Counted from the stretch's first letter, positions 38,910 through 48,330 are shown. The stretch is 64,000 nt of DNA from Clostridium brassicae (GCF_026738875.1 NZ_JAPQFJ010000009.1:1-64000), one strand, 5' to 3'. Notes: generated by a model from the sequence alone, not told the origin. Numbers and translations are program-made.

Positions 38910-40187
38910 ATGTTAAAATTCGATTTGCCTTATGGAAAAGGACAGATGAAAATAAATGTTCCTAATGATAGAGTAGCTGGAGTGTTAGTATCTAAAGCTC
39001 ACCATTTTAAACCAGAAGGAACAGAAGAGGAAATTGTAAGAACAGCTTTAGAAAATCCTATTGAAAGTAAACCTTTAAGAGAATTAGTAAGAGGAAAAGA
39101 AAACGTTGTTATAATTTCTAGTGACCATACAAGACCAGTTCCAAGTCATGTAACTATGCCTATTTTATTGGAAGAGATAAGAAGGGGTAACCCTGATGCA
39201 AAAATATCTATTTTAGTTGCTACAGGTATGCATAGACCAACAACTAAAGAAGAACTTATAAATAAATATGGTGAAGAAATTGCAAATAATGAGAATATTA
39301 TAATCCATGATAGCTGTGACGAGACTTCTTTAGTTAAAATAGGAATTCTTCCATCAGGCGGAGAACTTATAATAAATAAACATGCAGTAGAAGCAGATTT
39401 ATTGATTTCAGAAGGATTTATTGAACCTCACTTCTTTGCAGGTTTTTCAGGAGGAAGAAAATCTGTATTACCAGGAATAGCTAGTAAAGCAACTATTCTT
39501 GCAAACCACTGTTCAGAATTTGTGGGAAGCAATAAGGCTAGAACAGGAAAATTAGAAGGAAATCCAATACACAAAGATATGTTGTATGCTGCAGAAAAAG
39601 CTAATTTAGCATTTATTTTAAATGTTGTAATAGATGCTGATAAGAAGGTTATAGCAGCTTTTTCAGGAAATCGTGAAAAAGCTCATTATACTGGATGTGA
39701 ATTTGTTAAAGACCTTGCTGGAGTAGATGCTGTAAAAGCAGATATTGCAATTACTACTAATGGAGGATATCCATTAGATCAAAATATGTATCAAACTGTT
39801 AAAGGATTAACTGCGGCAGAAGCTACTTTAAAAGAAAAGGGTGTTATAATAATGGCATCAGAATGTAGTGATGGTCATGGTGGACAAGAATTCTATGAAA
39901 CATTTAAAAATGCACTATCTGTTAAAGATGTAATGAATGAAATTACAAGTCGAGGCAGAAAAGAAACAATATCTGACCAATGGGAATCACAAGTTTTATC
40001 CAGAGTATTACTTAAATATAAAGTAATACTAGTAACAAGTGCACCAAAACAAATGATAGAAGATATGCATATGACAGTAGCTCCAAGTGTAGAATCCGCT
40101 ATTGAAATGGCAGATGAGTATTTAGGAAGTAAAGATGGTAAGATCACAGTTATACCGGACGGAGTTTCAGTAGTAGTTAGAGGTTAG
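38910..40187 (+). CDS. larA: LarA-family nickel-dependent hydroxyacid racemase
   Basis: 425 residues from ATG 38910, with AGGAGGG 6 bases upstream; the frame is open about 140 bases further but has no ribosome site there. LarA hallmarks: SSDHTRPVP near residue 70, GMHRPTT, the cofactor-anchoring Lys region GFSGGRKSVLPG, GNPIHKDM and DQNMYQTVKG. LarA racemises D/L-lactate (relatives act on malate or other 2-hydroxyacids) with the nickel-pincer cofactor made by LarB, LarC and LarE; none of those genes is in the window. Exact substrate uncertain. Confidence 0.88.
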   Translation: MLKFDLPYGKGQMKINVPNDRVAGVLVSKAHHFKPEGTEEEIVRTALENPIESKPLRELVRGKENVVIISSDHTRPVPSHVTMPILLEEIRRGNPDAKISILVATGMHRPTTKEELINKYGEEIANNENIIIHDSCDETSLVKIGILPSGGELIINKHAVEADLLISEGFIEPHFFAGFSGGRKSVLPGIASKATILANHCSEFVGSNKARTGKLEGNPIHKDMLYAAEKANLAFILNVVIDADKKVIAAFSGNREKAHYTGCEFVKDLAGVDAVKADIAITTNGGYPLDQNMYQTVKGLTAAEATLKEKGVIIMASECSDGHGGQEFYETFKNALSVKDVMNEITSRGRKETISDQWESQVLSRVLLKYKVILVTSAPKQMIEDMHMTVAPSVESAIEMADEYLGSKDGKITVIPDGVSVVVRG

Positions 40188-40226
40188 TTAGTTGAAAATA
40201 TTATGTGCTTTAAAAATATATATAAT

Positions 40227-40263
40227 AAAAAATCCAAAACCTTAAAAGGTTTTGGATTTTTTA
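40227..40263 (+). terminator. Terminator of the racemase gene
   Basis: AAAAAATCCAAAACCTT/AGGTTTTGGATTTTTT with AAA loop. Confidence 0.85.
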
Positions 40264-40264
40264 T

Positions 40265-40339
40265 TGGCTGCCCAAGCAGGATTCGAACCTGCGAATGCCT
40301 GAGTCAGAGTCAGGTGCCTTGCCGCTTGGCTATTGGGCA
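40265..40339 (-). tRNA. tRNA-Gln (anticodon CTG)
   Basis: Reading the minus strand gives a 75-base cloverleaf: acceptor TGCCCAA/TTGGGCA, D arm GCCAAGCGGCAAGGC, anticodon stem CCTGA/TCAGG with loop CTCTGAC (anticodon CTG, codon CAG), T arm GCAGGTTCGAATCCTGC, and an encoded 3' GCCA. The T of the first pair with A fits tRNA-Gln. Confidence 0.96.
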
Positions 40340-40430
40340 ATAAGGCTAACAATAAAATTATAGCACTTTTCAAGTAGTTGTCAATATGTCAATGATTTAT
40401 TTTGATATATTATAGATTTTTTACTAATAA

Positions 40431-40976
40431 TTACATAGTAGCATTATTGTATTCTTTAATAATATCATAAATGGTTTTAGATGTAGTGTCTTTTAAAGAG
40501 TATCCAAGTAATTCAACAACTTCTTTTAATTCATCTTCTCTTGAAGTCTCAATTTCTATATAAGGAAATGGACAAAAATTTTTTTCATTTATATCAATTT
40601 CAATTAAGGTATTTTTATATTTGTAACTTTCCCTATATTTTTTTATGGATTCTATAAGCTCTAGTCCTAAAGATTTAAATATATTTTCTCCTTCAATATA
40701 ATCGCTTATCTCTATTTCATTTTCTTCCATAACTTTATACTTTTCTTGACTAAGCATTTTTTTAGTTGTCATGTAAATACGTGTCACCTTGAGAAGTTCA
40801 TCATCAACTATCCTAATTCTAGCATAGCCCTTATCATTTAATAATTTCTTATCTGGAAAGTCATATATGTTATTAATTTGATTTTCTTGTTTTACTTTCA
40901 ATGCTTTTATGTTTTTTAGTTTTCTACGGATATCATTAATGTCTATATCTATTATTCTGGTTTCAATCTCATTCAT
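40431..40976 (-). CDS. CYTH domain protein (class IV cyclase/ThTPase fold)
   Basis: 181 residues. The N-terminal signature EIETRI fits the CYTH pattern ExEx(K/R), and the triphosphate-tunnel charged residues follow (YARIRIVDDELLKVTRI, ENEIEISDY, LIEIDINE, PYIEIETSRED). Such proteins bind organic phosphates as thiamine triphosphatases or class IV adenylate cyclases; the activity here is unknown. Start ATG 40976 with GGAG 8 bases upstream; the upstream GTG 40985 overlaps the site. Divergent from the nucleoid-protein gene through a shared palindromic promoter. Confidence 0.88.
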   Translation of the reverse strand: MNEIETRIIDIDINDIRRKLKNIKALKVKQENQINNIYDFPDKKLLNDKGYARIRIVDDELLKVTRIYMTTKKMLSQEKYKVMEENEIEISDYIEGENIFKSLGLELIESIKKYRESYKYKNTLIEIDINEKNFCPFPYIEIETSREDELKEVVELLGYSLKDTTSKTIYDIIKEYNNATM

Positions 40977-41007
40977 TATTATCACTCCTAATTAGTTTAT
41001 CAATAAG

Positions 41008-41062
41008 ATTATAACACAATAGAAAAATGTTGAGATGCAACATTTTTCTATTGTGTTATAAT
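41008..41062. promoter_or_regulatory. Palindromic divergent promoter region
   Basis: A perfect 24-bp inverted repeat (41009-41032 with 41038-41061, loop AGATG), built on ACACAATAGAAAAATGTTG. Each outer end creates a TATAAT box, facing left at 41013-41008 and right at 41057-41062, about 30-45 bases from the two divergent genes. Neither has a good -35 at 17 bp. A dimeric regulator bound to the palindrome could control both genes. Confidence 0.7.
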
Positions 41063-41108
41063 AAGTTTTAAAGTTTATTTTTATATGATATTAAGAGGTG
41101 GTTAGAAA

Positions 41109-42143
41109 ATGGAATATATAAATGACATTACAGTGAATGAAGCTATCATTCATATTTTAGATAATAATTCCGATGAAGCTATTTTAAATGAATACACGTT
41201 GGATTTAAATGAAGAAATATACGCTTTTTTAAATAAACATGTGCAAAAGTGTCTCAATGATGAAGAACTTAAATATGCTATTTTTAATGAAGAAAGAAAT
41301 ATAGTGAAGGACCTATCTAAGGAATTTTTATATGGAGAGTGTGATTTTTTAGAGGTTTCTAAAGAACTTGCAAGGCAACTTTTTTTATTAATGAGGTCAA
41401 AAGGAAATATCCCTTCTTGTGATCTTATAATTTTATCAATATCTACAGAATATGGACCCCTTCTTGGAATTTTGAAGATGGATTATATAAAAAATTATGT
41501 TCACGCTGTTGATTTTATAGATAATAAAATAGGTATAAATATAATACCTCAATATACGGGGTTACCAGGAAGTGGTCAGAGACTTCAAAAATGTACTTTC
41601 ATAAAGCCAATTAGCGATGAAGCTAAATTTGATCTTATGGTTATAGATAAACAAAATAAAAAGGATAAAGAAGAATATGGATCGAATTATTTTATAAATA
41701 ATTATCTTGGATGTAAGGTAATTGATAATGAAAGAGATATGACAAAAAGTTTTGTTCAGGCAGCAGAAAAATGGACTAGAACTAATCTTAAAGAGAATGC
41801 AGAAGCTCAAGAAGTAGTAAGAAGCACTATTAAGAAGAAATTAAGAGAAGAGGAAAAAATAGATGTAAAGTCTGTTGCTGATGAAATTTTTGATGAGCAA
41901 CCAGAAACTAAACAAAGCTTTGTTGAATTTGTTAAAGAGCAAGGTGGAGTTGAGAATATTGAAGTTGATAAACAGTGGGTTGAAAAAAAATTGAAGAGAA
42001 TAAGATTAAAGATAGATAAAGATATTGATCTATATATAAATGAGGAAGCTTATAGTGATAATAGTAGATTTGAGATTATTAGAAATGGTGATGGTACAAT
42101 AAATATGACAATAAAACATGTTTCTAATTATGTAGAAAAGTAA
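41109..42143 (+). CDS. Nucleoid-associated protein, NdpA/YejK family
   Basis: 344 residues aligning with the NdpA (YejK) family from end to end: INDITVNEAIIHILD at the start, SILSISTEYGPLLGILKMDY-like core, and DNERDMTKSFVQAAEKWTR in the middle. The C-terminal half is charged and helical. YejK associates with the nucleoid in Gram-negative bacteria; some Firmicutes carry homologues of unknown role. GAGGTGG about 10 bases before ATG. Shares a palindromic promoter with the divergent CYTH gene. Confidence 0.88.
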   Translation: MEYINDITVNEAIIHILDNNSDEAILNEYTLDLNEEIYAFLNKHVQKCLNDEELKYAIFNEERNIVKDLSKEFLYGECDFLEVSKELARQLFLLMRSKGNIPSCDLIILSISTEYGPLLGILKMDYIKNYVHAVDFIDNKIGINIIPQYTGLPGSGQRLQKCTFIKPISDEAKFDLMVIDKQNKKDKEEYGSNYFINNYLGCKVIDNERDMTKSFVQAAEKWTRTNLKENAEAQEVVRSTIKKKLREEEKIDVKSVADEIFDEQPETKQSFVEFVKEQGGVENIEVDKQWVEKKLKRIRLKIDKDIDLYINEEAYSDNSRFEIIRNGDGTINMTIKHVSNYVEK

Positions 42144-42177
42144 CTCATAAATTTTAGAATATTATTTAAGATTGAAT

Positions 42178-42214
42178 TAAGAGGTATATTGAAGTGGGCA
42201 ATATACCTCTTAAT
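42178..42214. terminator. Terminator after the nucleoid-protein gene
   Basis: TTAAGAGGTATATT/AATATACCTCTTAA with a 9-base loop. It may also end fba transcripts from the other strand. Confidence 0.75.
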
Positions 42215-42280
42215 TATAAGAATATGTTTTAAATTATATGAAATAAACAATTTATTAAAACATAATTAAGTACAAATTAA

Positions 42281-43207
42281 TTAAAGAGTATTGGCAGAAC
42301 CTAAGATATTTTCAATTTTATCTTCTACAAGTTTTTGAATAAGGTCTCTTCCAGCTCCGCAGTATTTTCTTGGATCAAATTCTGATGGTTTTTCACCAAA
42401 TACTTTTCTTACACCTGCAGTCATTGCAAGTCTTAAATCAGTATCCATATTTATTTTACATACAGCCATTGAAGATGCTTTTCTTAACATATCAGCAGGT
42501 ACGCCTTTTGCTTTTGAAGGAATTTCTCCACCATATTTATTGCAAGTTTGAACTAATGAAGAATCAACAGCAGAAGCACCATGAAGGACTATTGGGAATC
42601 CAGGTAATTTTTGTTGGATCTCTTCTAAAATATCAAATCTTAACTTAGCTTCTCCTTCAAATTTGAAAGCACCATGACTTGTTCCTATAGCTATAGCTAA
42701 AGAATCAACACCTGTTCTATTAACAAAATCAACTGCTTGATCTGGATCAGTATAAATGTGTACATCACTTTTAACATCATCTTCTATACCAGCTAAAACA
42801 CCAAGTTCAGCTTCTACAACTACGCCATGTGCATGAGCATAATCAACAATTTCTTTAGTTTTAGCTACGTTTTCTTCATATTCGAAATGAGAACCATCAA
42901 ACATAACTGAAGTAAAACCGCTTTCCACACATAATTTTACAGTTTCAAAATCTGGGCCATGATCTAAATGTAAAGCTACATCTATTCCAGTATCAGCTAC
43001 TGCAGCATCTACCATAGCTTTTAAATACTTAGGGCCAGCATAATTCAATGCTCCCTTTGAAACTTGAAGAATAACAGGAGACTGTTTTACTTTAGCTCCA
43101 TTAACAACACCTTGAAGAATTTCCATATTGTTAATGTTAAAAGCTCCTATTGAATATTTTCCTTCGTAAGCTTTTTTAAACATTTCTTTAGTAGTTATTA
43201 ATGCCAT
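42281..43207 (-). CDS. fba: Fructose-bisphosphate aldolase, class II
   Basis: Zn-dependent aldolase of glycolysis and gluconeogenesis, 308 residues. Metal and substrate motifs: ALHLDHGPD, FTSVMFDGSH, AELGVLAG(I)ED, GTSHGAF, VLHGASAV and NMDTDLR. Start ATG 43207 (MALITTKEMF) with GGAAGGTGG upstream; the open frame continues 34 codons with no ribosome site, through the leader palindrome. Single gene. Confidence 0.95.
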   Translation of the reverse strand: MALITTKEMFKKAYEGKYSIGAFNINNMEILQGVVNGAKVKQSPVILQVSKGALNYAGPKYLKAMVDAAVADTGIDVALHLDHGPDFETVKLCVESGFTSVMFDGSHFEYEENVAKTKEIVDYAHAHGVVVEAELGVLAGIEDDVKSDVHIYTDPDQAVDFVNRTGVDSLAIAIGTSHGAFKFEGEAKLRFDILEEIQQKLPGFPIVLHGASAVDSSLVQTCNKYGGEIPSKAKGVPADMLRKASSMAVCKINMDTDLRLAMTAGVRKVFGEKPSEFDPRKYCGAGRDLIQKLVEDKIENILGSANTL

Positions 43208-43245
43208 ACAAATTCCACCTTCCAAATAAAATATTAACGGGATTT

Positions 43246-43268
43246 TTTTTGTCCATGTGGGACAAAAA
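43246..43268 (-). promoter_or_regulatory. Palindrome in the fba leader
   Basis: Perfect TTTTTGTCC-ATGTG-GGACAAAAA, about 40 bases upstream of the fba start. It is not followed by Ts on the fba strand, so it looks like an operator rather than a terminator. Regulator unknown. Confidence 0.5.
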
Positions 43269-43363
43269 CGCTCACGTTTATTATAACCTAAGATCTTTAA
43301 TTTTACCATACCAACCTACAATATAATTATATATTAGATAACAAAAAAATTGAAACAAAAATG

Positions 43364-43744
43364 TTAAAATATATTTTGTATTGTTAATTTTTCAAAATTT
43401 ACTATATCATCCATTAAAAATTTCAAAGTATGTACTGAAGCTAAAGAATTACTTTTGTCTTTACATTTTGTATATTGAGTTAATTTTAAAGCTTCTGTAT
43501 AAACTGTATCTATATGATTATGATCTACGAAAATTGCAATGATTTTAGAATCTTTTTTCCAGTTATCTAAAAAAGTATTAGATAATTCATAAGCATTTTC
43601 CCAATCATTATTTATGAGTACATTTTCTAGATTAGATGCTTCAATTTTATAAAAATTACATGTTTTCTCAACATAATTTATGGAAAATACTATACTAAAT
43701 ATTAAAAATATAAAAATAGTAAAAGAAGCTATCACGTTTTTCAT
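43364..43744 (-). CDS. DUF4363 family protein
   Basis: 126 residues: one N-terminal membrane segment (NVIASFTIFIFLIFSIVFSINY) acting as anchor or uncleaved signal, then a helical extracytoplasmic domain with a conserved-looking WENAYELSNTFLDNWKK. Fits DUF4363, often found next to DUF421 genes as here (same strand, 124-bp gap). Function unknown. AAAGGAG before ATG. Confidence 0.85.
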   Translation of the reverse strand: MKNVIASFTIFIFLIFSIVFSINYVEKTCNFYKIEASNLENVLINNDWENAYELSNTFLDNWKKDSKIIAIFVDHNHIDTVYTEALKLTQYTKCKDKSNSLASVHTLKFLMDDIVNFEKLTIQNIF

Positions 43745-43868
43745 TTATTTAAACTCCTTTTCATTAAAAGTATTCATCAAATTTAAAACTTATGGTCCAA
43801 GAAAATATTAGCGATTACCATAATATGTTTAGGAAATATATTTTAAATCATGAAATTATAGAAAAATT

Positions 43869-44540
43869 CTAATCTTTTAATTGAAAATAAAATTTGCTTT
43901 TAGAATCTAAAATACCTATGAAAACCTTATTTGCATTTTCAATCTTATTACGTTTAAGTTGACTTTCTAACCAAGATATATCTTTATCTATTACTTTTAA
44001 ATTTTCTTTGCATATTTGTCCGTCTAAGATTAAAGTTACAGGAAGTTTTTCTTGCTGAGATTGTATATTTAAATCTTTTTTTGTAGCTGGGATAGTGTCT
44101 GTTCTTGGTAATACTGATAATTCTCCACTGGTTTCTAAAACTGCGTATTCTACATCTTGTAGATTATAAAAGCCTTTTAGACGAAGTTCTTCCATTAAGT
44201 CATTAAAGCTTAGTCTTTGATGTCTTAATTCATTTACATCAATTTTACCCTTATTTATTAATACACTAGGTTTACCACATATTATTCTTCTAAATAAATC
44301 ACTTTTTAATTCGAGAATTGTTATTATAGTTTGAAGAATTAATAAAGTTATGATGGGTATTATTCCATGGATAAGTGGAATACCTAAGTCTTGCATAGGT
44401 AAAGATGCTAATTCTGAAACCATGATAGCTATGGCGAGTTCAAAAGGTTCTAGTTCGCCTATTTGTCTTTTGCCCATCAAACGCATTGTTAGAAGTACTA
44501 ATGAATATAATATGGCAGTTCTTATCATTACGGTAAACAT
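43869..44540 (-). CDS. DUF421 family membrane protein (YetF-like)
   Basis: 223 residues. Three membrane helices at the N-terminus (MIRTAILYSLVLLTMRLMGKRQIGELEPFELAIAIMVSELA is the family hallmark) followed by a cytoplasmic alpha/beta domain with the paired DUF421 halves (KPSVLINKGKI, LEVSGELSVLPR-like). B. subtilis YetF/YdfS and related proteins are spore or envelope membrane proteins without a firm biochemical role. GAGGTGATT before ATG. Probably co-expressed with DUF4363. Confidence 0.92.
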   Translation of the reverse strand: MFTVMIRTAILYSLVLLTMRLMGKRQIGELEPFELAIAIMVSELASLPMQDLGIPLIHGIIPIITLLILQTIITILELKSDLFRRIICGKPSVLINKGKIDVNELRHQRLSFNDLMEELRLKGFYNLQDVEYAVLETSGELSVLPRTDTIPATKKDLNIQSQQEKLPVTLILDGQICKENLKVIDKDISWLESQLKRNKIENANKVFIGILDSKSKFYFQLKD

Positions 44541-44715
44541 TTAATCACCTCTTAAATAAACTTCTTCAATTATTTATTTTTTTCAAAAAATCTTTAAATA
44601 TGAGTGGTAATAACACACTTTTTTGTATATATAAAGTATAATAACAATATGATTAAATTTTTATTATAAAATCTATAATAAGTACTAGGAAACAATATGC
44701 AGTAGGAGGAACAAT

Positions 44716-46374
44716 ATGGAGAAAATAGAGTTGGTTTTAAAAAAAGAAAAGAAAATTGAAGTAGAACAAGGAACGACTTTTCACAAAGTAATACAAGATA
44801 ATAACTTAAATGAGAAAAATACCTGCATACTTGGAAGTATCAATGGTAAGTTAAAGGAACTTGGTGAAATTATAGAAGAAAATGGTGAATTTAAGTGTGT
44901 GGACATAAGTAATGGAATTGCTAGATTAGCTTATTTAAGAACTGCTCAATTTGTATTAATTAAAGCTGTACATGAATTATATCCAGAAGCTTCTATAACT
45001 ATTGAACACTCAATAAGTAAGGGGATTTTTGGAGAAGTCCATAAAGAAACTCCTCTTACAATAAATGAGGTAGAAAGTATAAAGAATAGAATGTGTGATA
45101 TTATAGATAAAAACATACAAATAAAAAAAGTGTCTGTTTCAAAAGAAAAAGCTATAGAAATTTTCCAAAATTATAAAATGGATGATAAAATAAGGTTATT
45201 AAAGCATATTAAAGCTGATGATGTTAAGCTTTATGAATTAGATGGAAGATATGACTACTTTTATGGGCCAATGGCTTATTCTACTGCAGCAATTAAAATT
45301 TTTGATTTAATGTACTATGAGCCCGGCTTTATATTAAGAATCCCAGCTTCTGACAATCCGGATAAACTCCCTAGTTTTATAGATCATCCTAAATTATCTA
45401 AAATATTTTATGAAACAGAACAGTGGGGAAAGATACTAGGTATTGCTGATGTTGGAGCATTAAACAATATGGTTGTTAATGGAGAAATAGGAACTATGAT
45501 AAGGGTAGCAGAAGCTCTTCATGAAAAAAAAATAGCTTATATAGCGGATATGATTGCTAGAAGACAAGAAATTAAAATAGTATTGATAGCAGGACCATCT
45601 TCTTCTGGAAAAACTACTTTTACTAAAAGATTAGGGGTACAATTAAGAGTTAATGGACTAATACCTATAGAAATTTCTTTAGACGATTATTTTGTTGATA
45701 GAGAGCATACTCCAAGAGATAAAAATGGAGAGTATAATTTTGAGTCTATTTATGCTTTGGATTTAGAGCTTTTTAATAAAAATCTATGTCAACTTATGTC
45801 AGGAGAAGAAGTAGTTATACCTACTTATGATTTTTTAACAGGTAAGAGAAAGTGGGATAAGAAATCTTTTAAACTTCCCGATAATGGTATTTTGTTAATA
45901 GAAGGAATTCATGGACTAAATGAAATGCTTACAGCATCAATTAATAAAGATAATAAATTTAAGATATATATAAGCGCATTAACCCAATTGAATGTGGATA
46001 ATCACAATAGAATTTCTACTACTGATGTTAGAATAATAAGAAGAATAGTTCGAGATTATCTTTCTAGAGGTTATCTAGGAGAAGATACTTTAAAAATGTG
46101 GCCTTCAATAAGACGGGGAGAGGAAAATAATATATTTATATTTCAAGAAGAAGCGGATGTTATGTTTAATTCTAATTTAGTATATGAACTTTGTATTCTA
46201 AAAAAATATGCTGAAAAGGAGCTTGCTAAAGTTAAGGAAGACAGCCCCGTATATTACGAAGCCATGAGATTAAAAAGTTTTCTAAATTTCTTTAAGGATG
46301 TAGATAAAGACTTAGTTCCAGAAAATTCTATATTAAGAGAATTTATAGGAGGAAGTTGTTTTTATAAGTATTAA
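44716..46374 (+). CDS. Nucleoside kinase with N-terminal TGS/ThrRS-like domains
   Basis: 552 residues. Residues 1-60 form a TGS domain, about 60-220 resembles the tRNA-synthetase second additional (editing-like) domain, and the C-terminal half is a uridine kinase-like P-loop domain with GPSSSGKTT near 293, LDDYFVDR and EGIHGLNE. This fusion is typical of clostridial nucleoside kinases; cytosolic salvage of uridine/cytidine is likely. AGGAGGA 6 bases before ATG. Its stop codon is directly followed by palindrome element B. Confidence 0.9.
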   Translation: MEKIELVLKKEKKIEVEQGTTFHKVIQDNNLNEKNTCILGSINGKLKELGEIIEENGEFKCVDISNGIARLAYLRTAQFVLIKAVHELYPEASITIEHSISKGIFGEVHKETPLTINEVESIKNRMCDIIDKNIQIKKVSVSKEKAIEIFQNYKMDDKIRLLKHIKADDVKLYELDGRYDYFYGPMAYSTAAIKIFDLMYYEPGFILRIPASDNPDKLPSFIDHPKLSKIFYETEQWGKILGIADVGALNNMVVNGEIGTMIRVAEALHEKKIAYIADMIARRQEIKIVLIAGPSSSGKTTFTKRLGVQLRVNGLIPIEISLDDYFVDREHTPRDKNGEYNFESIYALDLELFNKNLCQLMSGEEVVIPTYDFLTGKRKWDKKSFKLPDNGILLIEGIHGLNEMLTASINKDNKFKIYISALTQLNVDNHNRISTTDVRIIRRIVRDYLSRGYLGEDTLKMWPSIRRGEENNIFIFQEEADVMFNSNLVYELCILKKYAEKELAKVKEDSPVYYEAMRLKSFLNFFKDVDKDLVPENSILREFIGGSCFYKY

Positions 46375-46648
46375 TAGAATAATATTATGACGTAATGAAT
46401 AATGGCATAGAAATAGGTTTTCTAAATATATTCAGTTATCTATTAAACATTTAGCATGCAAATAAGTATTAAAGGCACATTCTTCTAAAAATGCTACCCT
46501 CACTATGAGGTGTCAATATTTCAGTTCAGTTGCCGGAGTTCATTCTGGCAATTATGCACTTTTAGAATCTTACCCCTTAAGTACTTTTAGGTGCTACTTC
46601 AAAATTTACTTAGATAACTGCATACATAAGAAAACCTTATTCCTATGC
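46375..46648 (+). repeat. Nested-palindrome element, copy B
   Basis: Second copy of the element at 16677-16951, inverted relative to it on the chromosome but in the same orientation relative to the gene it follows. TIR-like ends GGCATAGAAATAGGTTTTC and its inverted partner near 46630-46648. Inner hairpins: TGAGGT/ATTTCA (46506-46523) and TTGCCGGA/TCTGGCAA (46530-46551), both with six-base loops. Stems differ from copy A by paired changes such as T-A to C-G and A-T to T-A. Confidence 0.85.
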
Positions 46649-46819
46649 TCTAGTTTTTTTATAAGTAAACTGATTATTACATCTACATACTGAAAAAACA
46701 TGATTTGTGGACAAGATATGTACTATTTAGTGAAAATAGTAAGTTTATAATGTTATAATATTTATATGAAAAATAAATTTTGTATAGCAATATATTAGAT
46801 ATATAAAGGAGGAATATAT

Positions 46820-47770
46820 GTGTACATAGGAGTTGATTTAGGAGGAACTAATATAGCGGTTGGAATAGTAGACGAAGAGGGTAATTTAAAACATAAAGAC
46901 AGTACTCCAACTAAAAGAGAAAGGCAGCCTAATGAAATAATAGGAGATATAAAGAGATTAATTCTTAAGGTTATAGAGGAGTATGGTATATCTAAAGATG
47001 ATATAAATGCAATAGGAATAGGAATTCCTGGACTTGCAGATAAAAAGACAGGAGAGGTTATATATTGTGTAAATCTTAATTGGACTAATATACCTTTAAA
47101 GCAGCCTTTAGAAGAAGAGTTGGAAATACCTGTTTATATAGATAATGATGCAACACTGGCTGGATTAGCAGAATATGAGGCTGGAGTCATGAGAGGTGCC
47201 GAAAGTGGAATTTTTATAACTTTAGGAACTGGTGTAGGTGGTGGAATAGTTATAAATGGCCGTATAAATTCAGGTTTTAATGGGGTTGGATCAGAAATAG
47301 GGCACATGGTTGTAGGAGAAAATTACTATGATTGTAGTTGTGGTAAAAATGGATGTTTGGAAACGTTTTGCTCAGCTACTGCTTTAATTAATTATACAAA
47401 AAAACTTATAACTGAAGAAAATTGTAAAACAATAATAATGGAAAAAATAAACGGAAATCTAGATAATTTAGAAGGAAAAATAATATTTGAAGCTGCATTC
47501 GAAGAAGATGAGCTTGCAAATAAAGCAGTTAATAGACTTATTAAATATTTAGCAATTGGTATAGTTAATTTAATATGTATAATAGATCCTGAGATTTTTG
47601 TTATAGGTGGAGGAATTTCAAAAGCTGGAAACTTCCTTTTAGAAAAACTAAGGGAAGAGGTTTCAAAAAATAAATTTTATAAGTCCCTTCCAATAGGAAA
47701 AATAGTTTTAGCTACATTAGGAAATGAGGCCGGCATTATTGGTGCAGCTATGCTTCCTAAACAATATTAA
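46820..47770 (+). CDS. ROK family glucokinase
   Basis: 316 residues, GTG start with AAAGGAGG 6 bases upstream. Actin-like ATPase fold: GVDLGGTNIAVG (phosphate 1), DNDATLAGLAEYEAG, GTGVGGGIVINGRI, and the ROK zinc signature CSCGKNGCLETFCS. C-terminal GGGISKAG binds adenosine. Phosphorylates glucose to glucose-6-phosphate; other hexoses possible. Single gene. Confidence 0.92.
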   Translation: MYIGVDLGGTNIAVGIVDEEGNLKHKDSTPTKRERQPNEIIGDIKRLILKVIEEYGISKDDINAIGIGIPGLADKKTGEVIYCVNLNWTNIPLKQPLEEELEIPVYIDNDATLAGLAEYEAGVMRGAESGIFITLGTGVGGGIVINGRINSGFNGVGSEIGHMVVGENYYDCSCGKNGCLETFCSATALINYTKKLITEENCKTIIMEKINGNLDNLEGKIIFEAAFEEDELANKAVNRLIKYLAIGIVNLICIIDPEIFVIGGGISKAGNFLLEKLREEVSKNKFYKSLPIGKIVLATLGNEAGIIGAAMLPKQY

Positions 47771-47988
47771 GATTAGATATGTATTACAAAACTATTAATT
47801 AGGAATAAGTTAAGAATAAAATTTTTAATGGAGTATAAATGCATATAATGATATATATTAATTTAGTCTATTATTAGGGTAGAAACTTATAACAAGTTAT
47901 ATAGTTTTCAAATTATACAATTTCCCTAGGTATGAAAATATAGTATTATTAATATATTTATTATGATAACAATTGCTAGGGTGATTAA

Positions 47989-48318
47989 TTGGGACATAGA
48001 AAAGTAATTGAAAGTTATTACAGTGATGTTAATAATCTCGCTGATTTATTAGGAAAATTAGTTAATTCATATAGATTACTTGTAGGTGGTGCAGATGAAC
48101 TAAACAAGATTGCTTTATCTAAAAAAGGTGATGTTAAAGATGCACTTAAAAGAGCTGATAAATTAGGAGATATTATAGATAAGGTAATAAAAGATTTAGA
48201 TGAGGCTTCTTTTTATTATGGTGAATACTGCAATATTAAATCTAGCATAATTAAAGAGAAAATACATGTAGATAGTATTTTAAAAGAAATAAATGAGGAA
48301 TTAAGATTTAAAGAATAA
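47989..48318 (+). CDS. Conserved-looking helical protein of unknown function
   Basis: 109 residues, not recognised. TTG start with a modest TAGGGTGAT ribosome site. Predicted almost fully helical, with heptad-like Leu/Ile (NNLADLLGKLVNSYRLLVGGADELNK, LGDIIDKVIKDLDEA), so coiled coil is likely; no signal or membrane segment; one Cys. Codon use is like its neighbours. Stands alone between glk and pssA. Confidence 0.65.
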   Translation: MGHRKVIESYYSDVNNLADLLGKLVNSYRLLVGGADELNKIALSKKGDVKDALKRADKLGDIIDKVIKDLDEASFYYGEYCNIKSSIIKEKIHVDSILKEINEELRFKE

Positions 48319-48330
48319 TGTGTATAAAAA

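Noticed and set aside
43208-43309. 34-codon extension of fba
   Set aside because: It crosses the leader palindrome, lacks a ribosome site, and the family starts at MALIT.
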